A stretch of DNA of 64,000 nt from Acanthopleura granulata (taxonomy: Eukaryota; Mollusca; Polyplacophora; Chitonida; Chitonidae). Each line of letters opens with the position of its first letter. Positions within the stretch are counted from its first letter, which is position 1. The notes beneath the pieces are model-generated. The model searched no databases. It was not told the origin of the DNA and was given only the letters and a program-made list of their open reading frames with translations. Positions 12,820 through 25,725 of this stretch are shown one piece after another. The DNA lies in the NCBI GenBank assembly GCA_016165875.1, contig JABBOT010000009.1, forward strand, positions 12,776,370 through 12,840,369, written 5' to 3'. The position numbers and the translations under genes are program-made.

Positions 12820-15800
12820 CAAATTTCAAACAAGAAATCCGCAAACATTTTCAAAGTTAAATGTCATTTTATAGTGATGTATGTAAAGAACATTAGAGCT
12901 TGAATTGGAATTTTGGACTTTGGCCTTTTGGTGTGTGTTGACATTTTGTCGGTGGAAAGGCCATGTCTGCGATTGATGGCTCGATTAACCATGTATCTCA
13001 CATTCCTCAGCGACATTATTGATGCGATACACTCTCTTAAAACCACGGATTACAAATTTGCACATTCGAGATAACTGTTGTGTACCACTGATACACATAT
13101 AATGGATACCTTACACAAAATACACAATGTGCGTACTGTTAGGTATACCAGAATGATGTGGGACGTGTATTCTTGCCAGACTGCAGTTTACCACCGGAAC
13201 ACATGCTGTAATGTTACGAGCCCAGTTCACCACTTCTTCACATAAACTGTCCTCAGAATAACAGGACTGACCCGTGAACACGAGTCCGTTGGGTAACAGG
13301 CAAATCTAGCTTCGAAGCAAATACAAATAATTGAATTTCAAGCCATATTTGGGGTATATAGAGTGTCTGATACAGACGTTCAACATTGAAGTTGACTAGT
13401 TCGTAAAATGGTGAAATTCTATGTAAATCAAAATAAAAATGTTAATTTCTTTCACATAGGAAATAATAGAAAGCATTCCGTTTTACAGATATCAAACATA
13501 GCGCTATCGGCCTTCCCTGCACCACTCCCGTCCTAAGTCATCTCTGTGGTAAAATTGCCACTCGTGTAACGGTATTAAAGCGGTCGCCGTGACAGTTTTG
13601 TTTGATTAGATATTACATAAGGTTCCGTTACCGCCACCACTCCTTACTCCCGAGATACTCATATGCGGGTTCCCGGGGCCAGCCAAACTCCGATTGGAGT
13701 CTCTGGTTGCTCGTAATGGACGTAGGCCGGATGCGGTTTGCGGCTGCGTACGTCGGCTGTCTGGCAGGTAATTAAATGAGCGGGAATTCTAGTCTGCCGA
13801 CACCTTCGTATAGGTTTTCTGAAGTTATACAGTATACCAAATTTACAGTCCTTAGTACAGACCCGGACATGTTGACTTTAAGGTGACGTTGTCCGAATTT
13901 GATATACCGGAGATTTTCTTGCTTGTATTTACTTTATGAAACGTCTCTCCTATGAACTATTGAAAACATCCGTCGCTTTGTAACTTTCTACAACATGATT
14001 TTGACGAGTCAGGGATAAAACTGAAACCAGAAAACTGTCTAGATGAAAACGTTTAGTTTTTTAGGTAAAACGTCGCAGTATACGTGCAGGTCCCCTTGTT
14101 ATTATCAAAATTATCAAAATTTCAACTTATATTTAAACACGTCTTTAAATGTTTTTCGGACAACAACAGATCACCGTTGGACATATGTGTTCTCCTTACA
14201 AAATTTATAACTAAACTACTACTATGTCTCGAGAAAGTTATAAAAATAAGATATCCGCATTTGAAAATTAACCAACAGCTATAGTACAGTTCCAAATTTT
14301 ACAATGTGCACTCATATCTCATGCCGCAAGTTCCATGTTAGGACAACCTTCACAATTTGAATTTTAGGAAACTTATGTCAGATAGGGAAATTTTAAATTT
14401 TGACATTATTTGAAACGAGGTTTGCGGAAGTTACCATGCAGTTCTAGGTGTGTCTTGTGTTCATTTAAAATAACAGATCACATTTAAACAAATCACGCAT
14501 CATCTCAAAGGCCATTTGGTGCTGATTACAGATATAGTCTTCATTATTTTTTGGCATTTTTTTGGCAGTAATTTAAAGAGAAACAAAGGGTGAGGTCCTA
14601 TATGGTGGACTTTTTGGACCATATTGAACAGGCTGAAGGACGGTGACGTCACAGATTTTTTCTTTACTGCAGAATATACTGTATCTGTTCACTAGAACGT
14701 AGACACGTAACTGTCAGAAGATTTTCAAGTGAAAAGAATCGTCCACCTTAGCTCCCCAATTTGTATTTACCATTACAGAGTTCTAAAAATGCCCACAAAA
14801 TAATAACTATATTTGAAATTTGCACGAAACGGCCTTTTAGATGATGCCCGCTTCTTTTAAATGTGATCTTATTTTATTTTTTTTTTCTAACTGTGTAAAG
14901 AAAAACACCCAAGTGGATTTCCCTGCCGTAAAACTGGATTATGGATTCATGTAGGAAACAGGTCATCATCTCATAACCACTGATTCATATTTATCGGAAC
15001 TTGAAGGAATGATAAATAATACTTGTAAATATAGCAGTATTTTTCGAAATCTAGCCGTCTTTGGTGAGGTTTGGTATATTATGAATACTTTTGGATACCA
15101 GCATTATGTAAAAGTATATGTATAGAGAAATGAATTCTGCCTGTTGCCCCCATACCCCCCCCAAAAAAACGGACAATTTGGGCCCTGTGCTATCTGTAGG
15201 CCTACACAGTGACAGAACATGGCTAATTGTGATGTCGTCACTGAAAATATGTCTTGGTCACATTTCTTGTCTTTTTCTTATTGGTGTATTATCAGTTTAA
15301 CATTTCACCAAGGTTATACATGTAATGTCTTTGTATAAGATTGTCGTTTAGTTGTCATTAGCGTTAATGGTTATAGATCCTTGACAAAGTCACATGACCA
15401 TTCACAAACGCACGCAAAACTTACCCGGGATCACAGCTCACAGTAAAATGGCGATATTTCTACCTTTTATTTTAACCTTTAGGATATCTCCAAATTAAGG
15501 AAAGAAGACTTTAACACATAAAGAGTCTACATGAAGTCAAAATTCACTGACTACATGTGATAAAGCGCTGTATAGACTATACTGTAAAATAACCAACGCC
15601 CAGTGCGTTTAATGGATGGATAAACTTCTCAACAAGCGTGTTTAATAAATATACACAGATATTTAAGTATTAAATAAAAGTATCTAAAACATCGTCCCAA
15701 TTAAACTCTTACAACAACTGTCATTTTCATCCACACCTGCCGAATAGAACGCCTTTGTCCAGACTTAAGTTATTATACCTACCTATACTCCTATATACAT

Positions 15801-17979
15801 TTTGGAACAACTTGGCTCACGTAATATCTTACCAACGGAATGTATTACTGTGTAGTGCATGTATATCCGAACCTGATGGAATGGCGTAAATTTACGACCT
15901 CAAAACAACAATTATAAGTCTTGGTCTTGTGATTACGCGACATATGACACATGTTGTTATAGTGACCTGTCAGTAAACACAGCGTTGTACAGACACTGAT
16001 TCAGGGAAGCAAAAACTCGCAGTAAATCCTTAACAGGAGCATCAACATATGACAAGGCGTGGATACAGATAACAGGTGGGGATTTAATCGCCCGTGTCCG
16101 CCTTTTTGTGTTCGATCGGGTTTTTACAAGGTATTGCTTGAGGTCCGGTCCAGCTGACTACATATGCACCGAGTAATGTCAGAAAGTATTTCCACATGTT
16201 CCGATCGCGGGAAGAATTAGCCGGCGAATGCATTAAAGTGTCACTTTCAAGCCTCGGCAGTAATTCCCTGCTGTGATTGATTTAGCAGGAGAAAACATAA
16301 TACGATCACCTCATCTTGCACGGGAATCTCTCTTCCCCAGCATATTTATATGTAGATCCATAGATGGCCAGTGCTCGCCGCCATGCTGGATCTCCAACAA
16401 AGGAATCTCATGATCTTTCCTGGAGTGTGTCTTTCACTATCTCTGCACTGGACCATGATTAGAGATTCAGCATGGACTTGACCTTGAGTGCATGACTTCT
16501 AGATACTATATAGGCCGTTACTAATTAAGGCGATTAAGTATATGTCCAAAATTTAAATTTTCTACCGTCTTGTACTCAAGTGTGCCTGGACACTTTTTTT
16601 TCATATACATATTTTTCGGCGACATTTTATGCACGTATATAGATGATATTGACGGAATGCTTAGCAGTGGACCTAATACCTATGGTTGTTACATTGTCAT
16701 TGTCCTTCTCTATTTATATGCCATGGTTCCCACTGAAGAGTGTAACATTCCAATCCCCATACATTTTGACACTAAACAAAACTATAGAAATAACACGCAT
16801 GTGGTGTTTGTCGTTTCCGGAATTGTGGCTTAGGTCTATTCTATGTACTGTTTTCCGCGATGGCACCTTGTGGCCAGAGTACGTATTGTGCGGCTGGAAA
16901 TGGATGAGAGGTCTATGACCCATGCAGCGCTGGAGGGGCTCACTGAGAGAAATATTGCATCGTGTAAGCCGTAATGGCTCAATGAAATCGTTGACGAGGT
17001 TTATACATGTGCTTTCAATTTTTCAGTAATTGTCATACGGATTTCCACAGGTAGAGTATATTACATAGAAGTATTTAGCTTCATTTCACCTGTTGTGTGT
17101 TGTTACATCTGTCCAGGTAAACAAAGCAATGCAACGGAAGGCCATGCTTTCCGTGTATACTTCTATGTATAGCCATCTGAAAATGAATCCACACACAATG
17201 CGGTTTCACCAGGCATGACACAATACACACGCCCATTGAGACAGGCCTGGGAAAATACCGTCTTGCTTAAAGGGGGTCTGTAATTATATATATTGCGGTT
17301 TTCATATATATATTTTTTAACAAGACTTCTCCACGAGGTAGGCCTATACATTCACGGTGACACCTGCCCGTTACATTGTGCTTGAGTGTGTGCAAAAGGC
17401 CAAATATCTGTGGTCACAGGAATATTCAGTGTTCCTTGTTTTCATCAAACCCGTTATACAAGCTGAGACACCGGTTTTAAAGATAAAAAAAGAAAGATTT
17501 TGCATTTTTGTGTGTATATACATATGTTTGTAAACATTGAAGAAGTAACTGTTTAAATCAGTATTGACAAATCATATAGCGCAGTGTGTTGCATTAAGTG
17601 TTGTGAAGTTGTTAATCAGCCTCAAAGGTGTTGCTAAGATGTTAACGTGGAAGAGCGAACATAAAAAGAAAGCTTGCGAAGATAAAAGACATCATTTAGT
17701 TTTAGTGTTTCCATTTTTGGCGTTACAGCTTGGACACATTAGCAAATTACATCCATTCATTTACCCTGCCAGGAATGGGAAGAAACCACCTTGCCTTGTT
17801 GCAGGATACCTAACAAACCTTGAAAAGGCTCCGAAATAAAAATCCAGGGAGGGAGGGGTGGAGCAGGAGATCCTGGATTCGAAACACTGTTTCTTTTTTC
17901 ATTTTTTTTTATTATTTTTTTTTATTTTTTATTTCTTTATTTTTTTTTTTGTTGATTCACTGATATCTAACGCTATGTT
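12820..17979. other. Non-coding stretch
   Basis: No gene, RNA or mobile element is recognised. Frames stay under 92 codons. A micro-ORF of 32 codons (16383-16481) begins in an ideal start context, 'cgccgccatgctgg', about 40 bp after a 'catatttata' element. It has no recognisable product and no clear splice donor. Confidence 0.5.
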
Positions 17980-18067
17980 TTTTCCCGTCATAATGCTGGC
18001 CGCCTTCGTATAAGTGAAATATTCTTGAGTACTGCGTAAAACACCAACAAAGTAAATAAATAAATAA
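17980..18067 (+). mobile_element. SINE 3' end fragment
   Basis: 'ttcccgtcataatgctggcc', 'cgtataagtgaaatattctt' and 'gagtactgcgtaaaacacca' followed by (AAAT)n form the conserved 3' domain and tail of the family. The 5' two thirds is absent and is replaced by a T-rich stretch (about 17890-17950). This fits a 5'-truncated insertion or recombination at the T tract. Confidence 0.88.
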
Positions 18068-18803
18068 GTTTACCAGTCTAACGCTATATATGGTCAACAT
18101 GTGCATCAGATATACTGGAAGAAATGACCGCAGAGCTGCATCTGTTCAATAACCATGTGGTTTCAATCAATACTTCGGCTTTTGCCCTCAAATGTCGCAG
18201 ATTTTGTGCCCTTATCTGCCCCGGAAAGTTGTAACACGGCTGCGCAGAGCAGATGTGGTACAATTGTGTTTTGTATAACCTATCGCAAAAAAAAAAAAAT
18301 ATTCGATACAAGTAATAAAAAAGTCACGCTCTTATTGTTCGTGGGTTTCTATAGGACAATAAGGGGTGAAGGGCGCTGGTAGAGTTCAAATGTTGAACAC
18401 CTTCCGTAGGCCTGTACCACTGATTTATACTAACATATACCGCCACAGAAGATGTAGTTTACTTTTTCAAAGCGACAAAAGATATTTTCGATAAGGGGCC
18501 GGTGTTTTCCGAAACATTTCTGTACAAGTAGCATAGTGTTGCTGCAGTATATTTCACTTTTCAGCAGTATATTTCATTTTTAAGACTTAAATATGTATTA
18601 TTGTTTGTCACATCGGAATGCCTGTGATATGGCGCACATCTAATAACAAACTCAGTAGCTCCTAGCTTCTATATTTCAGTAGAGATAAAAGTTATCCATA
18701 GATGTGAGTTCAAGTATTTCATGTTATGGAATTTTCGCCTATGTATCTTGTTTTTTTATTTAACATTTCCCGAGAACAATTCTCGCGTAATTGTTATCTG
18801 TTC

Positions 18804-18809
18804 TTTATT
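18804..18809 (-). terminator. AATAAA polyadenylation hexamer overlapping a stop codon
   Basis: On the - strand the last codons 'gtcaaatat' are followed by 'taataaag', so the stop TAA and the AATAAA signal share bases. This supports the end of a transcript for the ORF at 18808-19221. Such hexamers are also common by chance in AT-rich DNA. Confidence 0.35.
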
Positions 18810-19221
18810 AATATTTGACAGGTTGCTTGTTGAACCAAATCTTTGAGCACCTGTGCGAGGTAACGAATGAACCGCTCTGGGTTCTGATATCTCTCCATCG
18901 CTTCAATGGTTGGCTGAGCAAAGAAAAGCCATATGTATAGGTTAATTGTTTCCATTGATCCGCCATGCTTTCACATAATCCTGCTTCGTTTCCCCACTCT
19001 GTTGTTCTGCCTGGGGGTTGGCTATAGACCCAAACCTGAGCGTGAAATTCCTGAACCATACCTGTCACCTTAGGACAAGTTCTCTCGAATCTCGAATATG
19101 CATCTAAAAATATCCTATCGACGAGCATCGCTTGCAGATGTTTCCATGGCACCCATGCTATCAGTCTCCTTCCAGAGCTAGCGTCGTTGACTGTAGCCGC
19201 GATCGGGAATTTCAGAGCCAT
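18808..19221 (-). CDS. Unrecognised 137-residue ORF, candidate single-exon gene or terminal exon
   Basis: I do not recognise the product. It is the longest non-GC-driven frame outside the MMP region and looks protein-like: Trp-rich (six W), with balanced charges, no low complexity, no clear signal peptide and no membrane span. The start context is strong (A at -3, G at +4, 'aaaaacatgg'), with an in-frame TGA eight codons upstream. The TAA stop overlaps an AATAAA hexamer (18804-18809 on this strand), as expected at a 3' end. 'ctttgaagtacag' just upstream of the ATG could be a splice acceptor, making this the last exon of a spliced gene. It lies about 3.2 kb upstream of the MMP start, in the opposite orientation. 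Alternatives are a chance frame, a lineage-specific gene or a retroposed fragment. A homology search and transcript data would decide. Confidence 0.4.
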   Translation of the reverse strand: MALKFPIAATVNDASSGRRLIAWVPWKHLQAMLVDRIFLDAYSRFERTCPKVTGMVQEFHAQVWVYSQPPGRTTEWGNEAGLCESMADQWKQLTYTYGFSLLSQPLKRWRDIRTQSGSFVTSHRCSKIWFNKQPVKY

Positions 19222-21899
19222 GTTTTTGTGTGGTGCTGTACTTCAAAGAGGGAATGAGTCATTGGAACTAGGCCGTCTGGCGAAGTAAAGAAAGGTTTCG
19301 ACTGCGAATGAAAGACGACAAGGTCTGTATGGATATTTAAGGCCAGTTTGTGGAACTGTCCACGATTCTTCAGGACATGTAAGTAAGTGATACGAAACGT
19401 GAAATCAACGTGTTACACACAGTTTGCAACATCTGTCTGGACTCCTATCGATTGTTTCATTATTCGCAGTAAATATCAGCTGAGAGAAATCGGGACGCGT
19501 GGACTGACTGTCAGTGTTAATGTGTCATCGTTCGGTTTCTGTGTCATCAGCCAGAATAGAGACTACCCAGGACAATAAGGCGATAGCAATCGAACCCAAG
19601 GCTTGCCCGGAGCTCAACACAAGGTGAGGCTTTCTACGTGCTGGTCTACCATATTTTCCTTGAAATTGATCATATATATTTATGAATAGTCCACAGTATT
19701 AAACTCCTAATTATTATATGACCTCAATAACTAGTGAATTATCGATAATATGTCTATGTGATGGTATTGTGCTGTGTTTGGTTCAGACCCGTTGACATTT
19801 TCCTGGGCAGATAAGCCTGTATACACTGACCCGTGCAGTTTTGGGGTTGTCATTATAAGGAAAAACCCTGGCAGGAAATTTACATAGCTGACCGTTAGTC
19901 ACTAACATCACACTGCTGTATAATAACACAGCCTCGGGAATGGTCATCTCCACTGGACAGTGGTCAGTGGCTATGTCCCTGTGGCATACAAGACCGCGTG
20001 TGTTTAAACGCCTGCCGCCTGAAAAGACAGACTGGACACTCCCTGGTTTCTGAGAGAACTGAGATCGTATACCCAATGGATTGTATATGGTGAAAGCCTC
20101 AGCCCAGAACCCGGAAATACATACGGCCTGTGTTTATTGTTCTCCAGATGGTCGACAGACGTCTTGAGACAGAGGGCCTCTAACAGGTACGCGTTTTGGG
20201 GGCACAGCTGGCCAGGGGTTGTGGATCTGGTTCACGAGTTCAACTCCTGTTCGTTTGCATTACCTACTGTATACAGTGTGAACCGTGGACCTGTATAAGT
20301 ATGTGTCAGTAATTAGTCTCAGCTTGTAATAATCCCTGTTACATCGATGTGATATTGGATTTGCTCTGGATATATCTTTGACACCGCTGGAAGCACACAG
20401 CGTGAGTGAATTTGTCGTGTTGATATCTGCCAGACCTGACAGTAAACACAGCCTCGGCTAAGTGTGTGTAGGCCATCACTCCACGAGTGTAGCTTGGTAT
20501 AATACCGTACGTATACCAGAAGGACTAAAACACATTTGGGCCTACCCCGAGCCCGTGATGATGATGGTTGTGCTGCAGGCGGCGTATTGAGGAGCAGCAG
20601 ACCTGCCACCGGTTGGTAAGGCGCACGGGAAGAGGTAATGCAACGACTACACTGCAAATAGTAAAAGAGATGCTCTAGCTAAATTTAGCGCATAAACGGT
20701 CTTTCCACCGACTGTGGCTTTTCCTAGAAGAGGGCTAGTAAGTGTATGTATACACAAGTTAGTGGAACCAAGGTATACTATAGTCGGCTCAGAGAGAGAG
20801 AGGGGTTACATGTTAGTGCATGGTGGGGAGGCGAATTGGCCCCACAAATTTCCCACACTCGGAATTCCAGTGTGGCAAAGCGGTAATACAAGTCTTGATT
20901 GCAAGTCGCGAGGTTATGGATGCAGCCAGCCAGCTGAATGCGGACTCTCACCCCATCGCGGTCTGAATCCCGACAGGACGGGCTGGTGAGTTCAGACCAG
21001 TCAACTTTGTGCTAGTGGCAAAGCTGTATCTAACTCCCCTACCCCTTCATCCGTCCACTGGTGCTGACGGAAGCTGAATTAAGGGGAGGTTTTGACTGGT
21101 TGTATTGAGGCCTTCCTTGGAAGACAACACTTACCTACCCGCTGTTACCCGACGGACGAAACGACCGGAAAAAGGACTATGTCGACGACAGGATATGTGA
21201 CGCTGAGGTAATTTACATCATGCATGGGCATGTATGGATGTATATATAACGAAGCAGGGGTGCTCGGCCTGCGCAGAGATGTGGTCTGTGGCAGTCACTG
21301 CATGAGTACACCAGGAAAAGTGTGTAGGCCGTGTAATAATAGAGAGAAAGCGAATGCGCTAGATTGCATATAGTTTAGTAGTATTGCAACAACAACAGCA
21401 ACGGTAGCATAATCACCCCCATCAGTCTTAGCTGCGAAGACGGCAGAGACGTAAGTCCGGTTCTGGCTTTTCCCCTTGGGTGCCGAATATCATAAGTCTG
21501 GAGCAGATTATAGAGCGGTAGATATATAACTCCGCGGTATGGAGGTCATCTCACCAGTATAGATCTCTGGTGTAATCATTATAGACAAATGTCAAATAGT
21601 GGAGAGCCGACCCGACGCCTGGTGCTATTACAATGGCTGCTGTTTGCTAATGGAGCCATAATATCGGCGTATTTAATACACGTATCTTCTTATCCACAGC
21701 CGATGTAATACTGATGTAGCCCGGCTGTGGGATTTCAGTCCCTGGTTTACATAGCCTTACCATGAGCAGTGCCTGCAAAATTCTGCCATAATAAAGTATA
21801 GTGTTTTAATCCAGTCTGTTCCAGACTCCTTAGATTGGCAACGCGAATCTGTAAGGTGCCTATTGTTTTAACTTTGCCAAATTTGTTTTACCACAGGGA
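19222..21899. other. Upstream region between the orphan ORF and the MMP exon
   Basis: No coding exon is recognised. The sequence is less AT-rich than the left part of the window. It contains tRNA-like stretches: 'cacgagttcaactcctgttc' near 20230, and 'gtggcaaagcggtaatac' near 20872 followed by 'gcgaggttatggatgc'. These look like decayed SINE heads. Any MMP promoter should fall here or just downstream, but no convincing TATA box or initiator could be fixed. Confidence 0.45.
20866..21000 (+). mobile_element. Possible tRNA-like SINE fragment
   Basis: 'gtggcaaagcggtaatac' resembles an A box and 'cgcgaggttatggatgc' a weak B box about 40 bp later. 'gactctcaccccatcgcggt' then 'ctgaatcccgacag' follow. 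It has no matching 3' domain or (AAAT)n tail, so membership in the main family is not shown. Confidence 0.3.
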
Positions 21900-22428
21900 C
21901 TGGCCCAGGGGAAGTGGGTTTCCAGTTTCATGCCGACACTGTTGCTAACTGAAGACATCCCTACCCCAGTCCAGAAGTGTTTTTACTTGACCGCTGGTGT
22001 GGGACTGACCAGAGTGGACCTCCTGCTAAGTCAAGCCTTGAGGCGACGGAATGATCACACTGACCGCTGCGACGGTCAGTTATCTCAGCAGACACAGTTA
22101 AGTTCTTGAAAATTCATCCATTTTTTGAAGACATCTAGAGGATTTTTACAACGATTCAAAAGGAGCAGACGACAGTGGATAAAGTGTTGCCGATTACTTT
22201 GGAGATTCAGATATCGGGAGGTTCTGATCCCCGCGTTTCATATCGTCTTTCATCAGAATGACCCAGACAAAGGATACCCCTGTTAAGATGGGAGGCGTAG
22301 CCATGGTGACCTCGTGCCATTGTCGTTTTAAGGAGAGTATAGTGATGCGTGGGGTTGTATTCTCAGCCTCGTCTAGGGACCCCTCAAAACACTGCCGAGA
22401 AACTTCGGTAAATCCGAACCGTTCCTGC
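21900..22428 (+). other. Probable MMP 5' UTR or N-terminal extension
   Basis: The frame of the MMP signal peptide is open from 22228, after an in-frame TGA at 22225. It contains ATGs at 22258, 22288, 22303 and 22345 before the signal-peptide methionines. Two of these have strong contexts ('aagatgg' at 22288 and 'gccatgg' at 22303). The encoded 57 residues before 22429 are Cys- and Ser-rich and do not look like an MMP part. The stretch is therefore either 5' UTR, partly intron ('ttgtattctcag' near 22355 looks like an acceptor), or a real N-terminal extension. Confidence 0.4.
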
Positions 22429-22593
22429 ATGACGCATAGAACCAGGAGAACTTTACCAATCTCTATGTCGTCTATTTATCTTCAATGTACAGTTTTTCTA
22501 GTTTTAGTGCATTTACTGACGGTGCTCGTATCGCCGTCACACGCGGCAGCCTTGTCCCGCCGAGTCCCCAAAACCATCCAACAGACTGCAGTG
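22429..22593 (+). CDS. Matrix metalloproteinase, first coding exon (signal peptide and start of propeptide)
   Basis: This exon encodes the secretory signal and the first residues of an MMP zymogen. Two start codons are plausible. Met at 22429 gives a basic n-region (THRTRR) before the hydrophobic core. Met at 22465 gives a compact signal with core 'CTVFLVLVHLLTVLV' and probable cleavage after SPSHA. Both have poor start contexts (T at -3). About 15 residues follow the cleavage site (ALSRRVPKTIQQTAV). The exon ends at 22593 in phase 0 with donor GTG|GTAAGT. It joins without a frame change to the propeptide exon at 47963, giving '...IQQTAV' then 'QFLSRYGYIS', the usual position of the 'FL..YGY' motif at the start of an MMP prodomain. 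The link to exon 2 is inferred from phase, order and content. No transcript was available. Confidence 0.8.
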
Positions 22594-25498
22594 GTAAGTG
22601 TCTTATTATAACCTTTATTGTCCAACAGAATGCTGCATAGATAAATAAATAATTAGCATCGGAATGCCTCTGTGTCTTTTCCGAGCACAGACGTGTACAA
22701 AAATGTCTGACGACAGTTAGACGAACACAACATAGACATAATGCGAAATTACACCTAACCGCTTCATTGAGGCCTGTCAACGATCGATCATCCATGTTTG
22801 TGTATTCCAATTAGACGCTTAGTTGCACGATTGATAGATAGTTTTGTTATTGTGTGTGTGAAAGGGACTGTTTTGTACATACCGCCCTTGTTTGTCCGTG
22901 GAGAAAATCTGATCGTCTTCAGCTATAAATGCATTTATTATTAATCGGTTCTCCTTATCAGTTATATACCTTGCAAACCGTCTTGTGTTTCTCTGCCGAT
23001 AACTTGTCTGCTGTTGAGATATTTATCTGGAGGTTTTAAGAATACGGCTATTGTAATAGAAATCTTAGCTTCATCCGCATGTATAAACCCGTTGCCTAGC
23101 AACACTCTTCTAAAGGCGATGGCCGCCGTTTCAGCTTTATAGGCTTGATGCTAGCTGCTGGTGTGTTTTGCGCACAATCACAGACTTTTCTTCCATTTCC
23201 GGTTGAGATTGATTGCGCCAGAGGGATGGCATAACCCCCTTGAGTGCTACCCAAAAGAACTCAACAAACACTAGCATCGTTTGACAATTATTGGATTAGG
23301 GTTATGCCAAAGAAATCGGCGTTGACGAGCGTTTCCCCAAGCCGTATGATTTCGCCAGCTTTTCTTGACGCTTTCGCACCAGCTGGCATTAAAAGTGTGA
23401 AGTGGCCTGGAAACCTCTATTGTTCAAATGTGACTGGTGTTTGTTCGACACCTTCATTGATGTGGTAATTACGCTGACTGGGAAAGTTCTTAACACTACT
23501 GCTAATGACAGGTCCCTCTGGTTTTGTAGATCTGCTATGTTTCAGGAAACACTGTCAAAGCTTTTGCAGCAATGCAGGTTATAGTGCTGTATATTTTATG
23601 TGTACCGAAAAACCATGGATTTATGAAAACAAAAGAAAACAGCACCTTAAATAAACGACTCATTATTACGCTACAAAGAGTTTTTGTAAAATATTTGCTC
23701 TTTATCGAAAAGAAAAATGAAGTGCGTAACTTCTGATTTTCATAGAACTGGGAAAACTTGTGATTTGCAACTTGTTGGCAGTCTGATTTGTTCACAGTTG
23801 ACTAGACTCTAATTCACAATCTTCGGTTGAGTTTCTTTCATTGAGCCTAATTCTTCTAATTTTTGGGACACTTGATCTGCCCTTTTTAGCTAACATACAT
23901 ATAAACCTAACAGAGATAAAACGTTTCTTTTTTATCCCATGGTTATAGATCATCTAATGACCAAACATGTCCATATCTTTTCGTTCTCAAAAGAAGTTGG
24001 AGAGAAATGTAATATTTGGCTTTCAGCAGGGCTAAGATCTGTCGCAGTAATTTGAAGAATCAGGGTATTTGTTAGGTGACAGATTCAGATGTGTAATTCT
24101 CTTTGATGTAAGTGGAGCAAGTCCTCTGGCCATTCACCGGGATTTCCTGTCGAGCATGGCGGATGCTTCATGTAAATGATGACTGGACCAGGATTCCCTC
24201 TCCAGGTCAACCGACCACAGACCCAGTTATGACGTCACGATTTGATCTACAAACACTCTACCAATCAAAATGGTGTTCGAAATTTCCATAGTTCCATGTT
24301 TGTCAAATTTTCACGGCGCAAAATAAAAATTTACGAATAATAAAGAAAATCAAATATCTCGGGATTGTGCGAGAATTCGCGAGACTACTGAGTGTGTATA
24401 CACGTCTGAAACAACTCGCTGGGCACAGACATGAACGTTTCACCCCAGCCGAGAGTTAGAGCGATGCATTTATTTCGCTCAGTGGTGCTATAACCATTTG
24501 GTATTATGGATCATGTTTTCACCGAAATGTCGCGGAGTGAAGTATGTGCAGATATCACGTACGATCACGCTATACCCTCCGAATTACACTAATACGTTAC
24601 GTCTCTGGATTGTCCGTGGGGGATTGCAGATCACTTAGCCCTCTTATACCCCCCCCCCACTCTCCCAAACGAGACGTAACCCTCCTCCATGCTCTTTTTT
24701 TTCTTTTTTTTTTTACCACGAGGGCATTGTAGGCATATGTTATACATGTCGTCTACAGTGTGCCATTTGACCTATGTGAATTCCCCCAGACTGTTGCAGG
24801 AGAGAAAATAATAATTCTGTCACAAAGCAAATAAATAAATGATTAATATCAGTAAAGCGACGTGTTATTGAGCTATTGAAATTTAGAGCTAAATCATGAA
24901 TAGAACAGATGCTAACTCTAATATTTTTGTTGAACAAATGTTTTAAACATAATACTAGAGGTATTATGGTACCGTGTATATGCCCCACGCCCGATTCGTC
25001 GTGTTAAGTGTCTTCAGACTTTGGACGTGTATATATTTGCAAGGCACGACAACCAAACATCAGTGGAATAACTTAGTTTATCAGCACTCGTATGGCCCAT
25101 ACCCCTAGAGACATGTATACATGTTTAATACACCGTGCTCTTTGTATTTTGCTCCGGTTTAGTCTAAGTCTTGGTACTTTTTTAACCGTTTCAGTAAAGG
25201 GCGATAAGCCTGATTACATCCTTGGAAGTGACGTGACTGTCGTGAATTTATTCTGGATCGATATCAGTTGTGCTATTCACTGTTTTTTTTGTTTTTTGTT
25301 TTGGTGCTTTCTAAGCCCCTTTCGTCACATTTACGCTTTTACCAGCATTATTTAATCAATCAATGAGTTAATATAATCGATCGTTAAACCGGTTCAGTGA
25401 CTCAGTCACCTAATCTGTATGATATGCTATAGTTAATCAACTTTATATAGCTGTAGCAGTATGTCCGAAAATGTAACAAGTCAACTTTACTGTTAGAA

Positions 25499-25670
25499 AG
25501 TCACACAGCCAAACAACTTTGCCACCCATCAGTCACCCGATGAAACAACTTCAAAGTTAATCAGTCATTCAACTAAACAACTTTGCCGGCAATGAGTCAT
25601 CCGTCCAACCAAACAGGTGTATCACGAAAATCAGTCACCCAACTATACAGCTTTGCAATCACTCAGTCAC
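25499..25670. repeat. 32-bp minisatellite, about five units
   Basis: Units begin 'agtcac' or 'agtcat' and contain 'caactaaacaactttgcc' or variants, starting near 25499, 25531, 25563, 25595 and 25633. All are 32 bp except one of 38 bp. Looser copies ('cagtgactcagtcacc', 'aacaagtcaactttactg') extend left to about 25395. The array lies in MMP intron 1. Confidence 0.8.
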
Positions 25671-25725
25671 TATACTGAGAGCCCAGCAGTCAGATGTTCG
25701 TCCAGTCAGCCATCTTGTATCTCCG

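Noticed and set aside
22472..22810. 112-codon - strand frame over MMP exon 1
   Set aside because: Antisense shadow. The sense strand has a signal peptide and a consensus donor, and the antisense frame has no features.
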